DNA of 64,000 nucleotides from Elusimicrobiota bacterium (GCA_017528425.1 JAFXOV010000044.1:87140-151139), one strand, 5' to 3'; positions 1 through 9,401 are shown, numbered from the stretch's first letter. A program made the numbers and translations. Notes: generated by a model not told the origin, from the letters alone.

Positions 1-1909
1 GGGGATATGTTGACCTGAACAGAATGTAAAGGTTTATATCACTTTTTGTTTCAATACAATTATCGGTTACGAATTTAACTATATCTTCTTTGTTTAATCC
101 CGTTGCTTTTAAAAAGATATCACTCGTAATAAACGAGACAAATGAAATATTATCTATCGGCATATTAAAAAACTGTAACGAACTGAACAATTCTTTTATT
201 ATTTGAGAATTTACAATATTTAATGTTTGGAAAGACTCTATATCTATATCCTTTTCCAACAGCCATTTACCTATCTTTTCTATCTCTTTATTTGTTCTGC
301 AAATTATTGTTATATCTTTATTTGAAAATCTTTTATTTACATCTTCTACCGTTTCATACAAATATTTTTTTACTATTTCATCAACATCTTCTTCACTGTA
401 TTCTTTATATGATATTTCAACATAACCGGACTCTTTTCTTATACTTTTTTGTTGAGAATCTTTAAAAACTTCGACTATTCCTTCGCAATATTTTTTTATA
501 TCATCTAAATCTTTATCTTTACCTATATAATCCAATAACTTAATTATATTATCCTGCGAATACAAACTGTTATTAAAATCAACTATTGCTTTACAACTTC
601 GATAATTCGTATCCAACAAAAGATGTTGCGGATTATAATTGGCAAATTCTATTTGAGGAATATCGAAGATTTTGTAGTCTCCGCCTCTAAAACCGTAAAT
701 TGCCTGTTTCTTGTCCCCTACATAAAAAAACGTACCGCCTTTAGATAAATTTTCTTCCACTATAAGCTTTAATGTCTGCCATTGCGTTTGGTTTGTATCT
801 TGAAATTCATCTATAAGGAAATCAGTAAAATTATTGGATAAGCTTAAATATATTTCAGGAGCCAAATTCTGTTCATAAAAGACTTTTGATACCTGTTTAT
901 TTATGTCCTGTAAAAACATTACAGAATCCAGTTTTGACCTTATTTCGAATTCCTTCAAAATATTATCAAACATTTTTATGTAATTGTCATAATAATGTTT
1001 GGCTTTAAATTCCATAAAATCATGAATAATCTTTTGTCCCTCTAAGAATAGTTCCTCGAATTCCGCACTATGTTGGTCAGGTGAAATTTTTTTGTAAGGA
1101 AATTTATCTTTTGAAAAGTAAGAAGTTATTTTACCTGTGTACAGTGATTTCTTTTCGGAAACTATATCGTCAATATAGTTTGAAAAGTATCCGTTGGTTA
1201 TTTTTTTTATATCTTTTATTTTAGAAATTTTTTCACAAATATTTACGAAAGCGGAGTTTAATTCAGACAACTTTTTCGAATACTTTTCTTTCTTTTTCAT
1301 TTCCACGATTTTTTTCGTTACTTCTTTTTTGTATAAATCCTTGAATGTTTCCGAGATATTTCTCCTGATACTCCAAGAAGCCGTGCTGTCTACAATATAC
1401 TGGTCAAAAAAACAATCCAAATCGTTTTGTATTTTTTTATCTTCAAAAGATTTATCCAAAAAAACATCTATGGAATAATCAATATAATCGTCATAAGAAT
1501 CTAAAATTTGATAATTCGGAGACACTCCTAATTTTAATGCACATGCCTTTATTATCAAATTTATAAAACTGTCTATGGTTTTTACGTTAAAATGTTCGAA
1601 ATTCTTTATTATATTATTTACTGCTATATCGGCATTTGAAGGTATTTTTGATTTAGGAATATCTACTGCAGTTAACACATCTTTTACATCTTGTCCCAAA
1701 GATATTTTTTTCAGATATTTTATTATCCTTTCTTTCATTTCAATGGTAGCTTTATTTGTAAATGTAAGTGCAAGGATATTGTTTAACGGAGGATTTGTTT
1801 TTGATGAATCAAAATTCAACAACAAAGAAATGTATCTCTTTGCCAAATTATGAGTTTTGCCCGAACCTGCCGAGGCTTCGACTGATATAAAATTAGATTC
1901 TTTTTCCAT
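1..1909 (-). CDS. UvrD/RecB (AddA-like) helicase, partial
   Basis: Superfamily 1A helicase, probably the motor subunit of a RecBCD/AddAB-type double-strand-break repair enzyme. The reading frame is open from an ATG at 1909 through the left window edge, so only about the first 636 residues are present. Walker A (ASAGSGKT) lies at residues 12-19, a TFTNKAT motif Ia follows, motif II DEFQDTNQTQ is near residue 367, and QAIYGFRGG (motif III) is near residue 402. These show ATP-driven translocation on DNA. The C-terminus, where AddA and RecB carry a nuclease domain, lies outside the window, so helicase-only versus helicase-nuclease cannot be decided. The next gene on the same strand upstream is smpB, 21 bases away. 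Family is certain; the AddA/RecB subtype is inferred from the acidic, insert-rich N-terminal part. Confidence 0.88.
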   Translation of the reverse strand, partial: MEKESNFISVEASAGSGKTHNLAKRYISLLLNFDSSKTNPPLNNILALTFTNKATIEMKERIIKYLKKISLGQDVKDVLTAVDIPKSKIPSNADIAVNNIIKNFEHFNVKTIDSFINLIIKACALKLGVSPNYQILDSYDDYIDYSIDVFLDKSFEDKKIQNDLDCFFDQYIVDSTASWSIRRNISETFKDLYKKEVTKKIVEMKKKEKYSKKLSELNSAFVNICEKISKIKDIKKITNGYFSNYIDDIVSEKKSLYTGKITSYFSKDKFPYKKISPDQHSAEFEELFLEGQKIIHDFMEFKAKHYYDNYIKMFDNILKEFEIRSKLDSVMFLQDINKQVSKVFYEQNLAPEIYLSLSNNFTDFLIDEFQDTNQTQWQTLKLIVEENLSKGGTFFYVGDKKQAIYGFRGGDYKIFDIPQIEFANYNPQHLLLDTNYRSCKAIVDFNNSLYSQDNIIKLLDYIGKDKDLDDIKKYCEGIVEVFKDSQQKSIRKESGYVEISYKEYSEEDVDEIVKKYLYETVEDVNKRFSNKDITIICRTNKEIEKIGKWLLEKDIDIESFQTLNIVNSQIIKELFSSLQFFNMPIDNISFVSFITSDIFLKATGLNKEDIVKFVTDNCIETKSDINLYILFRSTYP

Positions 1910-1930
1910 TATTTTGGTGTAAGTAAAGAG

Positions 1931-2398
1931 TTAATAAATTTCTCTTTCCATCTCTCTTTTAATATCTTTTCTTTTTAAATCTTCTCTTTTATCGTAAGTT
2001 GTTTTACCTTTAGCAAGACCTATAAGAGCTTTTATTTTTCCGTATTTTGAAACATATATCTCCAACGGAACAACGGTTAACCCTTTTTCCTTGGATTTAG
2101 AAAAGATTTTAGTAATTTCCTGTTTATGAAGGAGAAGTTTTCTTAATCTTTTTGTCTGATATTCCTGTATATGCGTGGATATTTGTAAATAAGGTGCAAT
2201 GTATACATTTTCCAAAAAAGCTTCACCGTTATTAATTCTTACCAAAGAATCCACCAAACTTGCATTGTGTAATCTTAACGATTTAACTTCATAACCGGAC
2301 AAAACAATCCCCGCCTCATATTCTTCCAAAATATGATAGTTGTGATATGCTTTTTTGTTCGATACTAAAACTTTTTTTTCTGCGTTTTTGTTTCCCAT
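1931..2398 (-). CDS. smpB: SsrA-binding protein SmpB
   Basis: Binds tmRNA and delivers it to stalled ribosomes for trans-translation. The 155-residue length is normal for the family. Visible family features are the N-terminal NKKAYHNYHI segment, the conserved GIVLSGYEVKSLR stretch of the OB-fold barrel, and the basic C-terminal tail beginning GLAKGKTTYDKRE, which folds into the decoding centre. The tail ends in a Lys/Arg-rich helix as expected. It is transcribed leftwards just before the helicase gene and diverges from the tRNA-Arg promoter on the other side. No tmRNA gene was seen in this window. Confidence 0.96.
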   Translation of the reverse strand: MGNKNAEKKVLVSNKKAYHNYHILEEYEAGIVLSGYEVKSLRLHNASLVDSLVRINNGEAFLENVYIAPYLQISTHIQEYQTKRLRKLLLHKQEITKIFSKSKEKGLTVVPLEIYVSKYGKIKALIGLAKGKTTYDKREDLKRKDIKREMEREIY

Positions 2399-2449
2399 AA
2401 CACCAACTATTTTACCAAAAATATAACAAAAAAAGTATATGTGTTTATG

Positions 2450-2478
2450 TTGACAAAAAACGTTAAATCTTTTAAAAT
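2450..2478 (+). promoter_or_regulatory. sigma-70 promoter of tRNA-Arg/nifU-like gene
   Basis: The -35 box TTGACA (2450-2455) and -10 box TAAAAT (2473-2478) are separated by exactly 17 bases. The -10 ends 26 bases upstream of the mature tRNA 5' end, and a small CGGT/ACCG hairpin lies between them. Seen in sequence; start site not measured. Confidence 0.75.
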
Positions 2479-2504
2479 CTTTAAGTCACGGTATTAACCG
2501 TATT

Positions 2505-2578
2505 GCGCCCATAGCTCAATTGGATAGAGCGTTTGACTACGAATCAAAAGGCTAGAGGTTCAACTCCTCTTGGGCGCG
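2505..2578 (+). tRNA. tRNA-Arg(ACG)
   Basis: A full cloverleaf folds by eye. The acceptor arm GCGCCCA pairs with TGGGCGC (2571-2577), D stem GCTC/GAGC, anticodon stem TTTGA/TCAAA with loop CTACGAA giving anticodon ACG, and T stem AGAGG/CCTCT with loop TTCAACT. The discriminator is G at 2578 and the CCA end is not encoded, so it must be added after transcription. The A34 anticodon implies TadA-dependent editing to inosine. Confidence 0.96.
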
Positions 2579-2610
2579 GACAGTTTTTTAACAAATTTAA
2601 GGAGTATAAG

Positions 2611-2832
2611 ATGAAAGAAAAAGTTGAAGCAATTTTGAATCAGGTAAGGCCTGCTCTTATAGCTGACGGAGGAAATGTTGAATTGGTGGACGTTACACCG
2701 GACAACATCGTAAAAGTAAGATTACAAGGTCATTGCGGAAGTTGCCCTATGGCAATGATGACATTGGAAATGGGAATAAAAAAAGCTATCCAGGAAGCTC
2801 TTCCGGAAATAAAAGACGTTGTTGCAGTATAG
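2611..2832 (+). CDS. NifU C-terminal-domain Fe-S scaffold protein
   Basis: A free-standing NFU domain of 73 residues that assembles or carries an iron-sulfur cluster to apo-proteins. The cluster-binding CxxC is seen as CGSC at residues 42-45, in the family context GHCGSCPMAMMTLE, and LIADGGNVELV is the typical early strand. The ATG at 2611 has AAGGAG 7 bases upstream; a longer in-frame reading from 2533 would run through the tRNA and is rejected. It shares the promoter of the tRNA upstream and stops 3 bases before the phosphodiesterase gene, so the two are probably cotranscribed. Confidence 0.93.
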   Translation: MKEKVEAILNQVRPALIADGGNVELVDVTPDNIVKVRLQGHCGSCPMAMMTLEMGIKKAIQEALPEIKDVVAV

Positions 2833-2835
2833 TAA

Positions 2836-3315
2836 ATGAAGATAGGTATTTTATCTGACACACACAACAATATAGATAAAATATTGAAAGCTATAGATTT
2901 TTTTAATCTCCGGCAGGTAGAGTTCGTTTTACATGCCGGAGATTTTTCTTATCCTGAATCGGCAAGATACTTTTCAAAATTAAATGTTCCGTTTTTAGCT
3001 GTTTTCGGAAACAACGATTTCGATTATTACGGTTTATCAAAAACCATTGAAAAATTCGGCAGTATTTACGAACCGCCTTACGATTTTGTTCTGGATAACA
3101 AAAGTTTTTTATTAACACACCATTTATACACACCGACAAAAAAGTTTGATTATATAATCTACGGACACACTCACAGACCTTCAATAACAAAAACTTCCAA
3201 CGGATTACTTATAAATCCCGGAGAAGTGACCGGCAGAAGATACGGAAGAAGCACGGTTGCCGTTCTTGATACAACAGCGAACCGTGCCGAAATATTTGAC
3301 TTGGATTTGGAATAA
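2836..3315 (+). CDS. YfcE/MJ0936-family metallophosphoesterase
   Basis: A calcineurin-like phosphoesterase of about 159 residues that binds two metal ions and hydrolyses phosphodiesters; the natural substrate of this small family is not settled. The metal-ligand blocks appear in order: SDTHNN near the N-terminus, HAGDF, GNND, THHLY and GHTHRP. Length fits the YfcE/MJ0936 type with no extra domain. It follows the NifU-like gene with a 3-base gap and converges with pspC on the other strand. Confidence 0.9.
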   Translation: MKIGILSDTHNNIDKILKAIDFFNLRQVEFVLHAGDFSYPESARYFSKLNVPFLAVFGNNDFDYYGLSKTIEKFGSIYEPPYDFVLDNKSFLLTHHLYTPTKKFDYIIYGHTHRPSITKTSNGLLINPGEVTGRRYGRSTVAVLDTTANRAEIFDLDLE

Positions 3316-3318
3316 TAA

Positions 3319-3543
3319 TTATTTTATTATATCAGGGTTTGATCCGCCTGAATACGGATCTACCGGCATAATAAAATATGCAATTATGTATATGAGTCCT
3401 ACAGGAAAAAAGCCTGTAAATATAAGCAATAAAATCATTATTATTCTTACGACGGTTTTATCCATACCAAAATACTGTGCTAATCCGGAACATATACCAA
3501 AAATAATTTTATCGTTAGGTAATCTTGTTAACTGTTTTGACAT
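3319..3543 (-). CDS. PspC-domain membrane protein
   Basis: A 74-residue protein that is almost entirely a PspC domain: an N-terminal RLPNDKIIFGICSGLAQYFG block, then one or two hydrophobic segments (about residues 30-60) ending in AYFIMP. PspC proteins sit in the inner membrane and in enterobacteria take part in the phage-shock envelope stress response; single-domain copies elsewhere are poorly understood. A GGGAGAAT site precedes the ATG. It is 13 bases downstream of the acyl-CoA ligase gene and may be cotranscribed with it. No pspA or pspB is nearby. Confidence 0.88.
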   Translation of the reverse strand: MSKQLTRLPNDKIIFGICSGLAQYFGMDKTVVRIIMILLLIFTGFFPVGLIYIIAYFIMPVDPYSGGSNPDIIK

Positions 3544-3556
3544 TTTATTCTCCCGT

Positions 3557-5215
3557 TTATTTTTTATTATCTGCTTCTCTTATTTGTACTCTTCTTATTT
3601 TACCGCTTATAGTTTTGGGCAACTCATCCACAAATTCAACTATTCTGGGATATTTGTAAGGAGCTGTAACCCTTTTAACATGGTTTTGCAATTCTTTTTT
3701 CAAATCGTCACTTGCTTTAAAACCTTTTGCCAAAACAACGGTTGCTTTAACAATTTGTCCTCTGTCAGGATCGGGAACTGCGGTTATTGCACATTCCAAT
3801 ACCGCCGGATGTTCCAATAATGCACTTTCAACTTCAAAAGGCCCGATTCTGTATCCCGAACTTTTTATAACATCATCAACTCTACCGACAAACCAAATAT
3901 ATCCGTCTTCATCTCTGTATGCGGTATCACCGGTAAAATATAATCCGTCATGCAAAACTTGTTTCGTAAGTTCAGGGTCTTTATAGTAGCCGTTAAATAA
4001 TCCTGCCGGTTTTTCTCCGTGAAGTCTTACAACAATTTGTCCGACTTCACCGAACTCACAAGATTTATAATCATCATCAACTATATCTATATCATAATAC
4101 GGTGCCGGTTTTCCTATTGAACCCGGTTTCGGTGTCATCATAGGAAAATTACCTATAATGGAAACAAGTTCGGTTTGACCGTAAGACTCCATTAATCTTA
4201 CACCTGTAATTTTTTTCCAATTGTTATACATTTCAGCATCCAAAGGTTCACCTGCAATCGTACAATATTTTAAGTTCGACAAATCATAACTCGGTATATC
4301 TTCTTTTATCAAATATCTGTATATTGTCGGAGGTGCACAGAAAGATGTAACTTTATGTTTGGAAATTTGTTCCAAAATATCTTTCGGTGTAAACTTATCA
4401 AAATCATAAACAAATACTGCCGTACCTGTTATCCATTGAGCATAAATTTTTCCCCACGCGGCTTTTGCCCAACCGGTATCGGCAACGGTTATATGTAATC
4501 CGTTTTCCTGAAGGTTATGCCATTGACCTACAATCAAAAGTCCTAAAGGATATGTAAAATCGTGTGTTACCATTTTAGGCATTCCGGTTGTTCCGGAAGT
4601 AAAATACAAAAGCATATTGTCGTGGTTTGTTGTTGCCTGGTCACCTTGCGGTCTTTCAAATACATCGGACTCTTTTTCTATTTCTTCGGTAAAATTGTAC
4701 CAACCGTCGGCACCTTTGCTGTTTACACAAACTTTATATTTTAATGTAGGTGTTTTACTTTGCGATTTATTTACAACATCTACAAGACCGTGAGCATCTA
4801 CAACAACAGCCATTTTAACATCTGCTGCATTACATCTGTAAACAATATCTTTTTCCGTTAATAAATGTGTTGCAGGTATACCTATTGCTCCTATTTTATG
4901 AAGCGCAACAACGGAAAACCAAAACTCAAATCTTCTTTTTAAAATAAGTAAAACGGTATCACCTTTTTTTATACCTATTCTTTTAAAAAAGTTTGCGGTT
5001 TTATTTGTATATTTTTTAATATCTTCAAATGTAAAAGTTTTTTCCAAACCTTTATCATCGCACCAAACAAGAGCTTTTTTATTAGGTTCTTGCTTTGCCC
5101 ATTCATCAACGATATCAAAACCGAAATTAAAGTTTTCAGGCACGGTTATTTTAAAATTTTTCACAAAATCTTCATATTTATCAAAATGTTTTGTCGTTAT
5201 ATATTTTTCTAACAT
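3557..5215 (-). CDS. Acyl-CoA synthetase (AMP-forming ligase)
   Basis: An ANL-superfamily ligase of 552 residues that activates a carboxylic acid to an acyl-AMP and then to acyl-CoA. The P-loop reads YFTSGTTGMPK, followed by ESYGQTE (A5), the YFTGDTAYRDEDGY/GRVDDVIKSSGYRIGPFEVE hinge region (A7-A8) and the C-terminal catalytic lysine in KTISGKIRR. Overall it looks like the acetyl-CoA synthetase or medium-chain acyl-CoA ligase branch, so substrate chain length is uncertain. It lies 12 bases after an XRE-cupin regulator, a pairing often seen for this branch, and may share function with the acyl-CoA dehydrogenase at 51-52 kb. GGAG lies just before the ATG. Confidence 0.92.
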   Translation of the reverse strand: MLEKYITTKHFDKYEDFVKNFKITVPENFNFGFDIVDEWAKQEPNKKALVWCDDKGLEKTFTFEDIKKYTNKTANFFKRIGIKKGDTVLLILKRRFEFWFSVVALHKIGAIGIPATHLLTEKDIVYRCNAADVKMAVVVDAHGLVDVVNKSQSKTPTLKYKVCVNSKGADGWYNFTEEIEKESDVFERPQGDQATTNHDNMLLYFTSGTTGMPKMVTHDFTYPLGLLIVGQWHNLQENGLHITVADTGWAKAAWGKIYAQWITGTAVFVYDFDKFTPKDILEQISKHKVTSFCAPPTIYRYLIKEDIPSYDLSNLKYCTIAGEPLDAEMYNNWKKITGVRLMESYGQTELVSIIGNFPMMTPKPGSIGKPAPYYDIDIVDDDYKSCEFGEVGQIVVRLHGEKPAGLFNGYYKDPELTKQVLHDGLYFTGDTAYRDEDGYIWFVGRVDDVIKSSGYRIGPFEVESALLEHPAVLECAITAVPDPDRGQIVKATVVLAKGFKASDDLKKELQNHVKRVTAPYKYPRIVEFVDELPKTISGKIRRVQIREADNKK

Positions 5216-5227
5216 ATTTTTCTCCGA

Positions 5228-5788
5228 TTAATTTAAAATTGTAGCGAGAAATCTAAGTTGCTTATTACCTAAAGCCATCATTGCATGTTCTGTTCCTGAA
5301 TCAAAATAAATGCTGTCTCCAGGATTTAAAATAACTTCCTGATTCTTATAAAAGAACTTCATTTGTCCTTCAAGAATATAGTTAAATTCATGTCCTTCGT
5401 GAGCATATTTATGAATATCACTTTTTTCTTCTTTTTCAGGATCAACGGTTACCATAAAAAATTCCGCTTTCTTATTAATAAAATTATATGCCAAATCCTG
5501 ATACTTATATTCTTTTCTTCTGTCTATTGAAAGACCTTTATCTTTTCTTACTACACTGAACTTTTTAAGTTTAGGTTCTTCACCGGTTAAAAGAACGGTC
5601 AACTCTATATTGAATTTGCCTGCCATCGCATACAAAAAACTTACAGGAATATCGCATTCTCCGCTTTCATACTCGATATATTTGTCTACAGCTACATTAA
5701 GTTCCTTTGCCATTGATTCAATAGACATATCGGAAATTTCTCTTAACTCTTTAATTCGCTTTGCAATCAATTTAATATTTTCTAACAT
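5228..5788 (-). CDS. XRE-type HTH plus cupin transcriptional regulator
   Basis: Two-domain DNA-binding regulator of 186 residues. An XRE helix-turn-helix occupies about residues 8-60 (IAKRIKELREISDMSIESMAKELNV, read in pieces) and a cupin-2 beta barrel about 105-185, with the HEGHEFNYILEG metal-site strand and NPGDSIYFDSGTEHA. Such proteins sense a small ligand or metal through the cupin. It is the first gene before the acyl-CoA ligase and pspC, so local control of that operon is the natural inference. A strong GGAGG site precedes the ATG. Confidence 0.92.
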   Translation of the reverse strand: MLENIKLIAKRIKELREISDMSIESMAKELNVAVDKYIEYESGECDIPVSFLYAMAGKFNIELTVLLTGEEPKLKKFSVVRKDKGLSIDRRKEYKYQDLAYNFINKKAEFFMVTVDPEKEEKSDIHKYAHEGHEFNYILEGQMKFFYKNQEVILNPGDSIYFDSGTEHAMMALGNKQLRFLATILN

Positions 5789-5892
5789 TTTACTGCCTCC
5801 CTGCCTTATAATAAATATTCGTAAATTTTATAAATTTAATTCCGTAAAAGCAACTTAAATCTGCTCTAATGTTATGTCTTTTAATAGGCTTG

Positions 5893-6483
5893 TTATTGCT
5901 TATCTTTCAGCTGTTTGTAAATGAACTTAATATTCTTTTTAAGTTCGGCAAGTGTTCCGGAATTGTCTATAGTGATATCTGCCATCTTCATTTTGTCTTC
6001 TATAGGCATTTGCAATGCTATTCTTTTTGTTGCTTCTTCTTTGGAAAGTTTATCCCTTCTCATAAGTCTTGATAACTGCAAATGATACTTTGCATATATA
6101 ACTATAACTTTATCACAAATTCTGTCTAATCCCACTTCAAAAAGTAACGGAGCATCAACAATAATATCAGTGCTGTTATACTTTTTGGCTATTATTTCGT
6201 TGGTTTTTCTTATTATGTGCGGATGGATTATTCTTTCAAGCTCGATTTTTGCCTGTTTATCGGCAAATATAATTGATGCCAACTTTTTTCTGTTTAATGT
6301 TCCGTCATCTTTAAGAACATCCGTTCCGAACGTACCGACAATATCTTTCAAACATTTACTGTCTTTGGCAGTTAATGTTCTTGATATCTTATCGGCATCG
6401 ATTATATAACAACCGATTTGCTTAAATACTTTAGATGATTGACTTTTACCGGTACCTATGCTACCCGTAAGCCCGATTATCAT
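5893..6483 (-). CDS. coaE: Dephospho-CoA kinase
   Basis: Catalyses the last step of coenzyme A synthesis, phosphorylating the 3' hydroxyl of dephospho-CoA. The P-loop GLTGSIGTGKS is at the N-terminus, followed by IDADKISR and the family block ADITIDNSGTLAEL near the end. The start is placed at the ATG at 6483, which has GAGGT 6 bases upstream, giving 196 residues; a TTG four codons earlier has no such site. Upstream lies a MITE-like element rather than another gene. Its pathway partner coaX is at 27-28 kb. Confidence 0.95.
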   Translation of the reverse strand: MIIGLTGSIGTGKSQSSKVFKQIGCYIIDADKISRTLTAKDSKCLKDIVGTFGTDVLKDDGTLNRKKLASIIFADKQAKIELERIIHPHIIRKTNEIIAKKYNSTDIIVDAPLLFEVGLDRICDKVIVIYAKYHLQLSRLMRRDKLSKEEATKRIALQMPIEDKMKMADITIDNSGTLAELKKNIKFIYKQLKDKQ

Positions 6484-6494
6484 TTTATACCTCA

Positions 6495-6663
6495 AAAAGA
6501 CAATTTATAATTTACAATTTATAATTTATAATTTTGGCGTCCTTCGAACTAATTTTTAATAGATTACTTCGCTCCGCTCGTAATGACGACTTTTGTCATT
6601 GCGAAGGGCTTTAGCCCTGTGGCAATCCATTGCCGTTCATTGTAAATTATACATTATAAATTA
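6495..6663. repeat. MITE-like element, copy 1 (with nested palindromes)
   Basis: AT-rich ends made of TATAATTTACAATTTATAAT-type sequence on the left and its inverted counterpart on the right enclose about 110 bases that carry two small palindromes (6561-6587 and 6595-6628). The same ends recur at 28268-28412 and 50935-51066. The right end runs into polA and supplies its stop codon and last residues (INNL). Confidence 0.7.
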
Positions 6664-9401
6664 TTAATTGCAGTTAAATCCGCCCAATTAGTTCCTATTT
6701 TAACTTCCACCAACAAAGGAACATCCAATTTTACCGCATGTTCCATTTCATATTTTAGCATATTTATAACAATATTTTCTTCTTCTTTCGGCACTTCCAA
6801 CAACAAATCATCATGAACCTGTAAAAGTATCTTGGATTTTAAGTTCTGTTCTTTTAACTTTTTGGATACGTTTATCATTGCTATCTTAATAATATCAGCG
6901 GATGTTCCTTGTACCGGAGTATTAAGTGCCATTCTTTCACCGAAAGATACTATTTGTTTGTTGGAAGAATTTATTTCCGGAATGTATCTTATTCTGCCGG
7001 TGATAGTTTGAACATACCCTTTTTGTTTTGTTTCTTCTATTATTCTGTTAGACCAATTTTTTATACCTATATACTTTGAAAAATAACTGTCTATATACTC
7101 TTTTGCCTGTTTAACCGGAATATCCAACTGTTTAGATAACCCGAACGAAGATATTCCGTAAACTATACCGAAATTTATGGACTTTGCAGCCATTCTTTGC
7201 TGTTTCGTAACATCTTCTTTTTTTGCTATGTTAAATACTTCCATAGCGGTTGCCGTATGAATATCCTGTCCGGAACAAAAAGCTTTAATTAAATTTTTAT
7301 CTTTGGATATATGAGCCAAAGACCTTAAATCTATCTGTGAATAATCTGCGGAAACGAAAATGTTACCTTCACCCGCTACAAAAACTTTTCTGAATCTTCT
7401 GCCATACTCGGTTCTTATAGGAATATTTTGCAAGTTCGGATCCGAAGATGAAAGTCTGCCCGTTGTAGTTATTGCCTGATTAAATATTGTGTGTATTCTT
7501 TCCCCTTCTATTTCGTTAAATCTTCTAACCGAATCTACATAAGTGGATTTTAATTTTTGTAATTCTCTGTATTTTAATATTTCGTTAGCTATATCGTATT
7601 GCGACAATTCCGCCAAAACAGACTCATCGGTAGAATATCCCGTTTTAGTTTTTTTAATTACCGGCAAATTCAACTTTTCAAATAATATTACAGCCAACTG
7701 TTTGGGTGAATTTATGTTAAAAGTTTCGCCTGCCAAATCATAAATTTTTTGTTCAATTACCAATATTGCGTTTATTAATTCTTTATCAAAATCATCTAAA
7801 AACTTTTTATCTGTTTTTATACCTGCCGATTCCATTTCGTATAACACCTGAACTATCGGCATTTCTATATCGTAAAACAAGCTTGATAAATTGATTTTGT
7901 TTAACTCGTTTATCAATATATCTTTTAAGTTGTAAAGACTTATGGATTTTGAACAAGAATAGTCTGCCAAAGTTTGTATATCTATGTTGTCTGCTTTTAT
8001 TTTTTTTGTACCTTTGGAAAAAATTTCTTCATCGGTTTTTATATGGAAACTAAGATATTTTAATGCCAATTGTTCTATGGTATGAGATTGTGACGGGTTA
8101 ATACAATAAGAAGCTATCATAACATCAAAACTGATATTTTTTAAATCTATATTTAACGTTTTAAGTATATGTTTAACAAACTTTAAATCACAACCGGTAA
8201 ACTTTATATTTTCATTTTCAAATACCGGTTTAAATATTTCAACAAAATCATCTTGCTGTATTTGTTGCAATATAAAATCGTTATGGTTTATCGGGATATA
8301 ATAATTATTATCCGTTCCGTAACATAAAGAAACACCTACCACCAAATCCTGCATTATGCCCGAACCCGCAGTTTCTATATTTATCGATATTTCTTTTTGT
8401 CGTAAAAGTTCTTGTTTAAGTGCCTGTGCTTTTTCCGTGGTATCTGCTATCTTTACTATATTTTTTGTTTCTTTATGTATTACTTTTTGTTGAACCGGTT
8501 GAACGGATTTTGGTACAGCACTAACAGTTTCCTGCTGTAAAGAAAACGTATCTTGTTGAGGTTTGTTTTGTATAAAACTGTATAATTCATATTGCTTAAA
8601 AAAGTCCTGTGCGGTTTCAAACAGATTATCGTTAAATTTCAAATCTTCCATGGAAACGTTTATCGGTACATTAAGTTCAAGTTGCACTAATTTCTTGCTT
8701 AACAAAACATCGTTTGCACCGTCTTTAATTGCCTGAGATATTTTACCCTTTATGGAATCCGCATTTGCAATAATATCTTCAACGGAACCGTAAGTATTTA
8801 TAAGCTTTACCGCTGTTTTTTCTCCTATACCTTTAACACCGCAAACGTTATCGCAATTGTCTCCCATCAAAGCCAACATATCTACGATTTTGTCGGGATA
8901 CAAGCCGTACTTTTCATAAACTTTTTGACTGTCAAACATTATATTTTTAGATTCGTTCCAAATATGAATATTGTCATTAACCAACTGAAACAAATCTTTA
9001 TCGCCGGTAACAATAACAACTTTTACACCTTCTTTTTCGGCTTTTTTTGCTACCGTTCCTATAACGTCGTCCGCCTCGAATCCTGCCTGTTCGAAATGCG
9101 CCAATTTCATGGCATCAACAGCTTGTCTTGCTATCGGCATTTGTTTCTTTAAATCTTCGTCTATTTCTTTTCTGTTAGCTTTATATACAGGCGATAACTG
9201 ATGTCTGAAATTTTTTGAAGGATGATCAAAACATACTGCTATATAATCCGGTTTTTGTTCGTTTTTTACTTTATTGATAAGTTTTATAAAACCGTAAACG
9301 GCATTTGTAGGAATACCGGCAGATGTTGTAAGCGGTCTTATTGCATGGTATGCTCTGTGAATATATGCACTTGCATCGATTATATATAAAACTTTGTCCA
9401 T
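6654..9401 (-). CDS. polA: DNA polymerase I
   Basis: Repair and Okazaki-fragment polymerase of 915 residues with three regions: N-terminal 5'-3' exonuclease (from YIIDASAYIHRAYHA through the H3TH GVKGIGEKTA), a central 3'-5' exonuclease fold, and the polymerase. The proofreading residues are lost: the Exo I position reads INIETAG instead of D-x-E, Exo II reads CDLKFV and Exo III YSCSKS, so proofreading is probably absent, as in Taq and Bacillus enzymes. In the polymerase, motif A reads DYSQIDLR and motif C reads VHDDLLLEV; both have Asp where Glu is nearly universal (E. coli E710 and E883). Motif B (KSINFGIVYG) is normal. It follows trxB closely and probably belongs to the thioredoxin operon. 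Confidence 0.97.
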   Translation of the reverse strand: MDKVLYIIDASAYIHRAYHAIRPLTTSAGIPTNAVYGFIKLINKVKNEQKPDYIAVCFDHPSKNFRHQLSPVYKANRKEIDEDLKKQMPIARQAVDAMKLAHFEQAGFEADDVIGTVAKKAEKEGVKVVIVTGDKDLFQLVNDNIHIWNESKNIMFDSQKVYEKYGLYPDKIVDMLALMGDNCDNVCGVKGIGEKTAVKLINTYGSVEDIIANADSIKGKISQAIKDGANDVLLSKKLVQLELNVPINVSMEDLKFNDNLFETAQDFFKQYELYSFIQNKPQQDTFSLQQETVSAVPKSVQPVQQKVIHKETKNIVKIADTTEKAQALKQELLRQKEISINIETAGSGIMQDLVVGVSLCYGTDNNYYIPINHNDFILQQIQQDDFVEIFKPVFENENIKFTGCDLKFVKHILKTLNIDLKNISFDVMIASYCINPSQSHTIEQLALKYLSFHIKTDEEIFSKGTKKIKADNIDIQTLADYSCSKSISLYNLKDILINELNKINLSSLFYDIEMPIVQVLYEMESAGIKTDKKFLDDFDKELINAILVIEQKIYDLAGETFNINSPKQLAVILFEKLNLPVIKKTKTGYSTDESVLAELSQYDIANEILKYRELQKLKSTYVDSVRRFNEIEGERIHTIFNQAITTTGRLSSSDPNLQNIPIRTEYGRRFRKVFVAGEGNIFVSADYSQIDLRSLAHISKDKNLIKAFCSGQDIHTATAMEVFNIAKKEDVTKQQRMAAKSINFGIVYGISSFGLSKQLDIPVKQAKEYIDSYFSKYIGIKNWSNRIIEETKQKGYVQTITGRIRYIPEINSSNKQIVSFGERMALNTPVQGTSADIIKIAMINVSKKLKEQNLKSKILLQVHDDLLLEVPKEEENIVINMLKYEMEHAVKLDVPLLVEVKIGTNWADLTAINNL

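Noticed and set aside
223..1853. Several plus-strand ORFs in the first 1.9 kb
   Set aside because: They are frames opposite the helicase gene, low in complexity and without ribosome sites; the minus-strand frame is open with clear helicase motifs.
2533..2610. Longer start of the NifU-like gene
   Set aside because: The extra codons lie inside the tRNA-Arg gene; the ATG at 2611 has the ribosome site.
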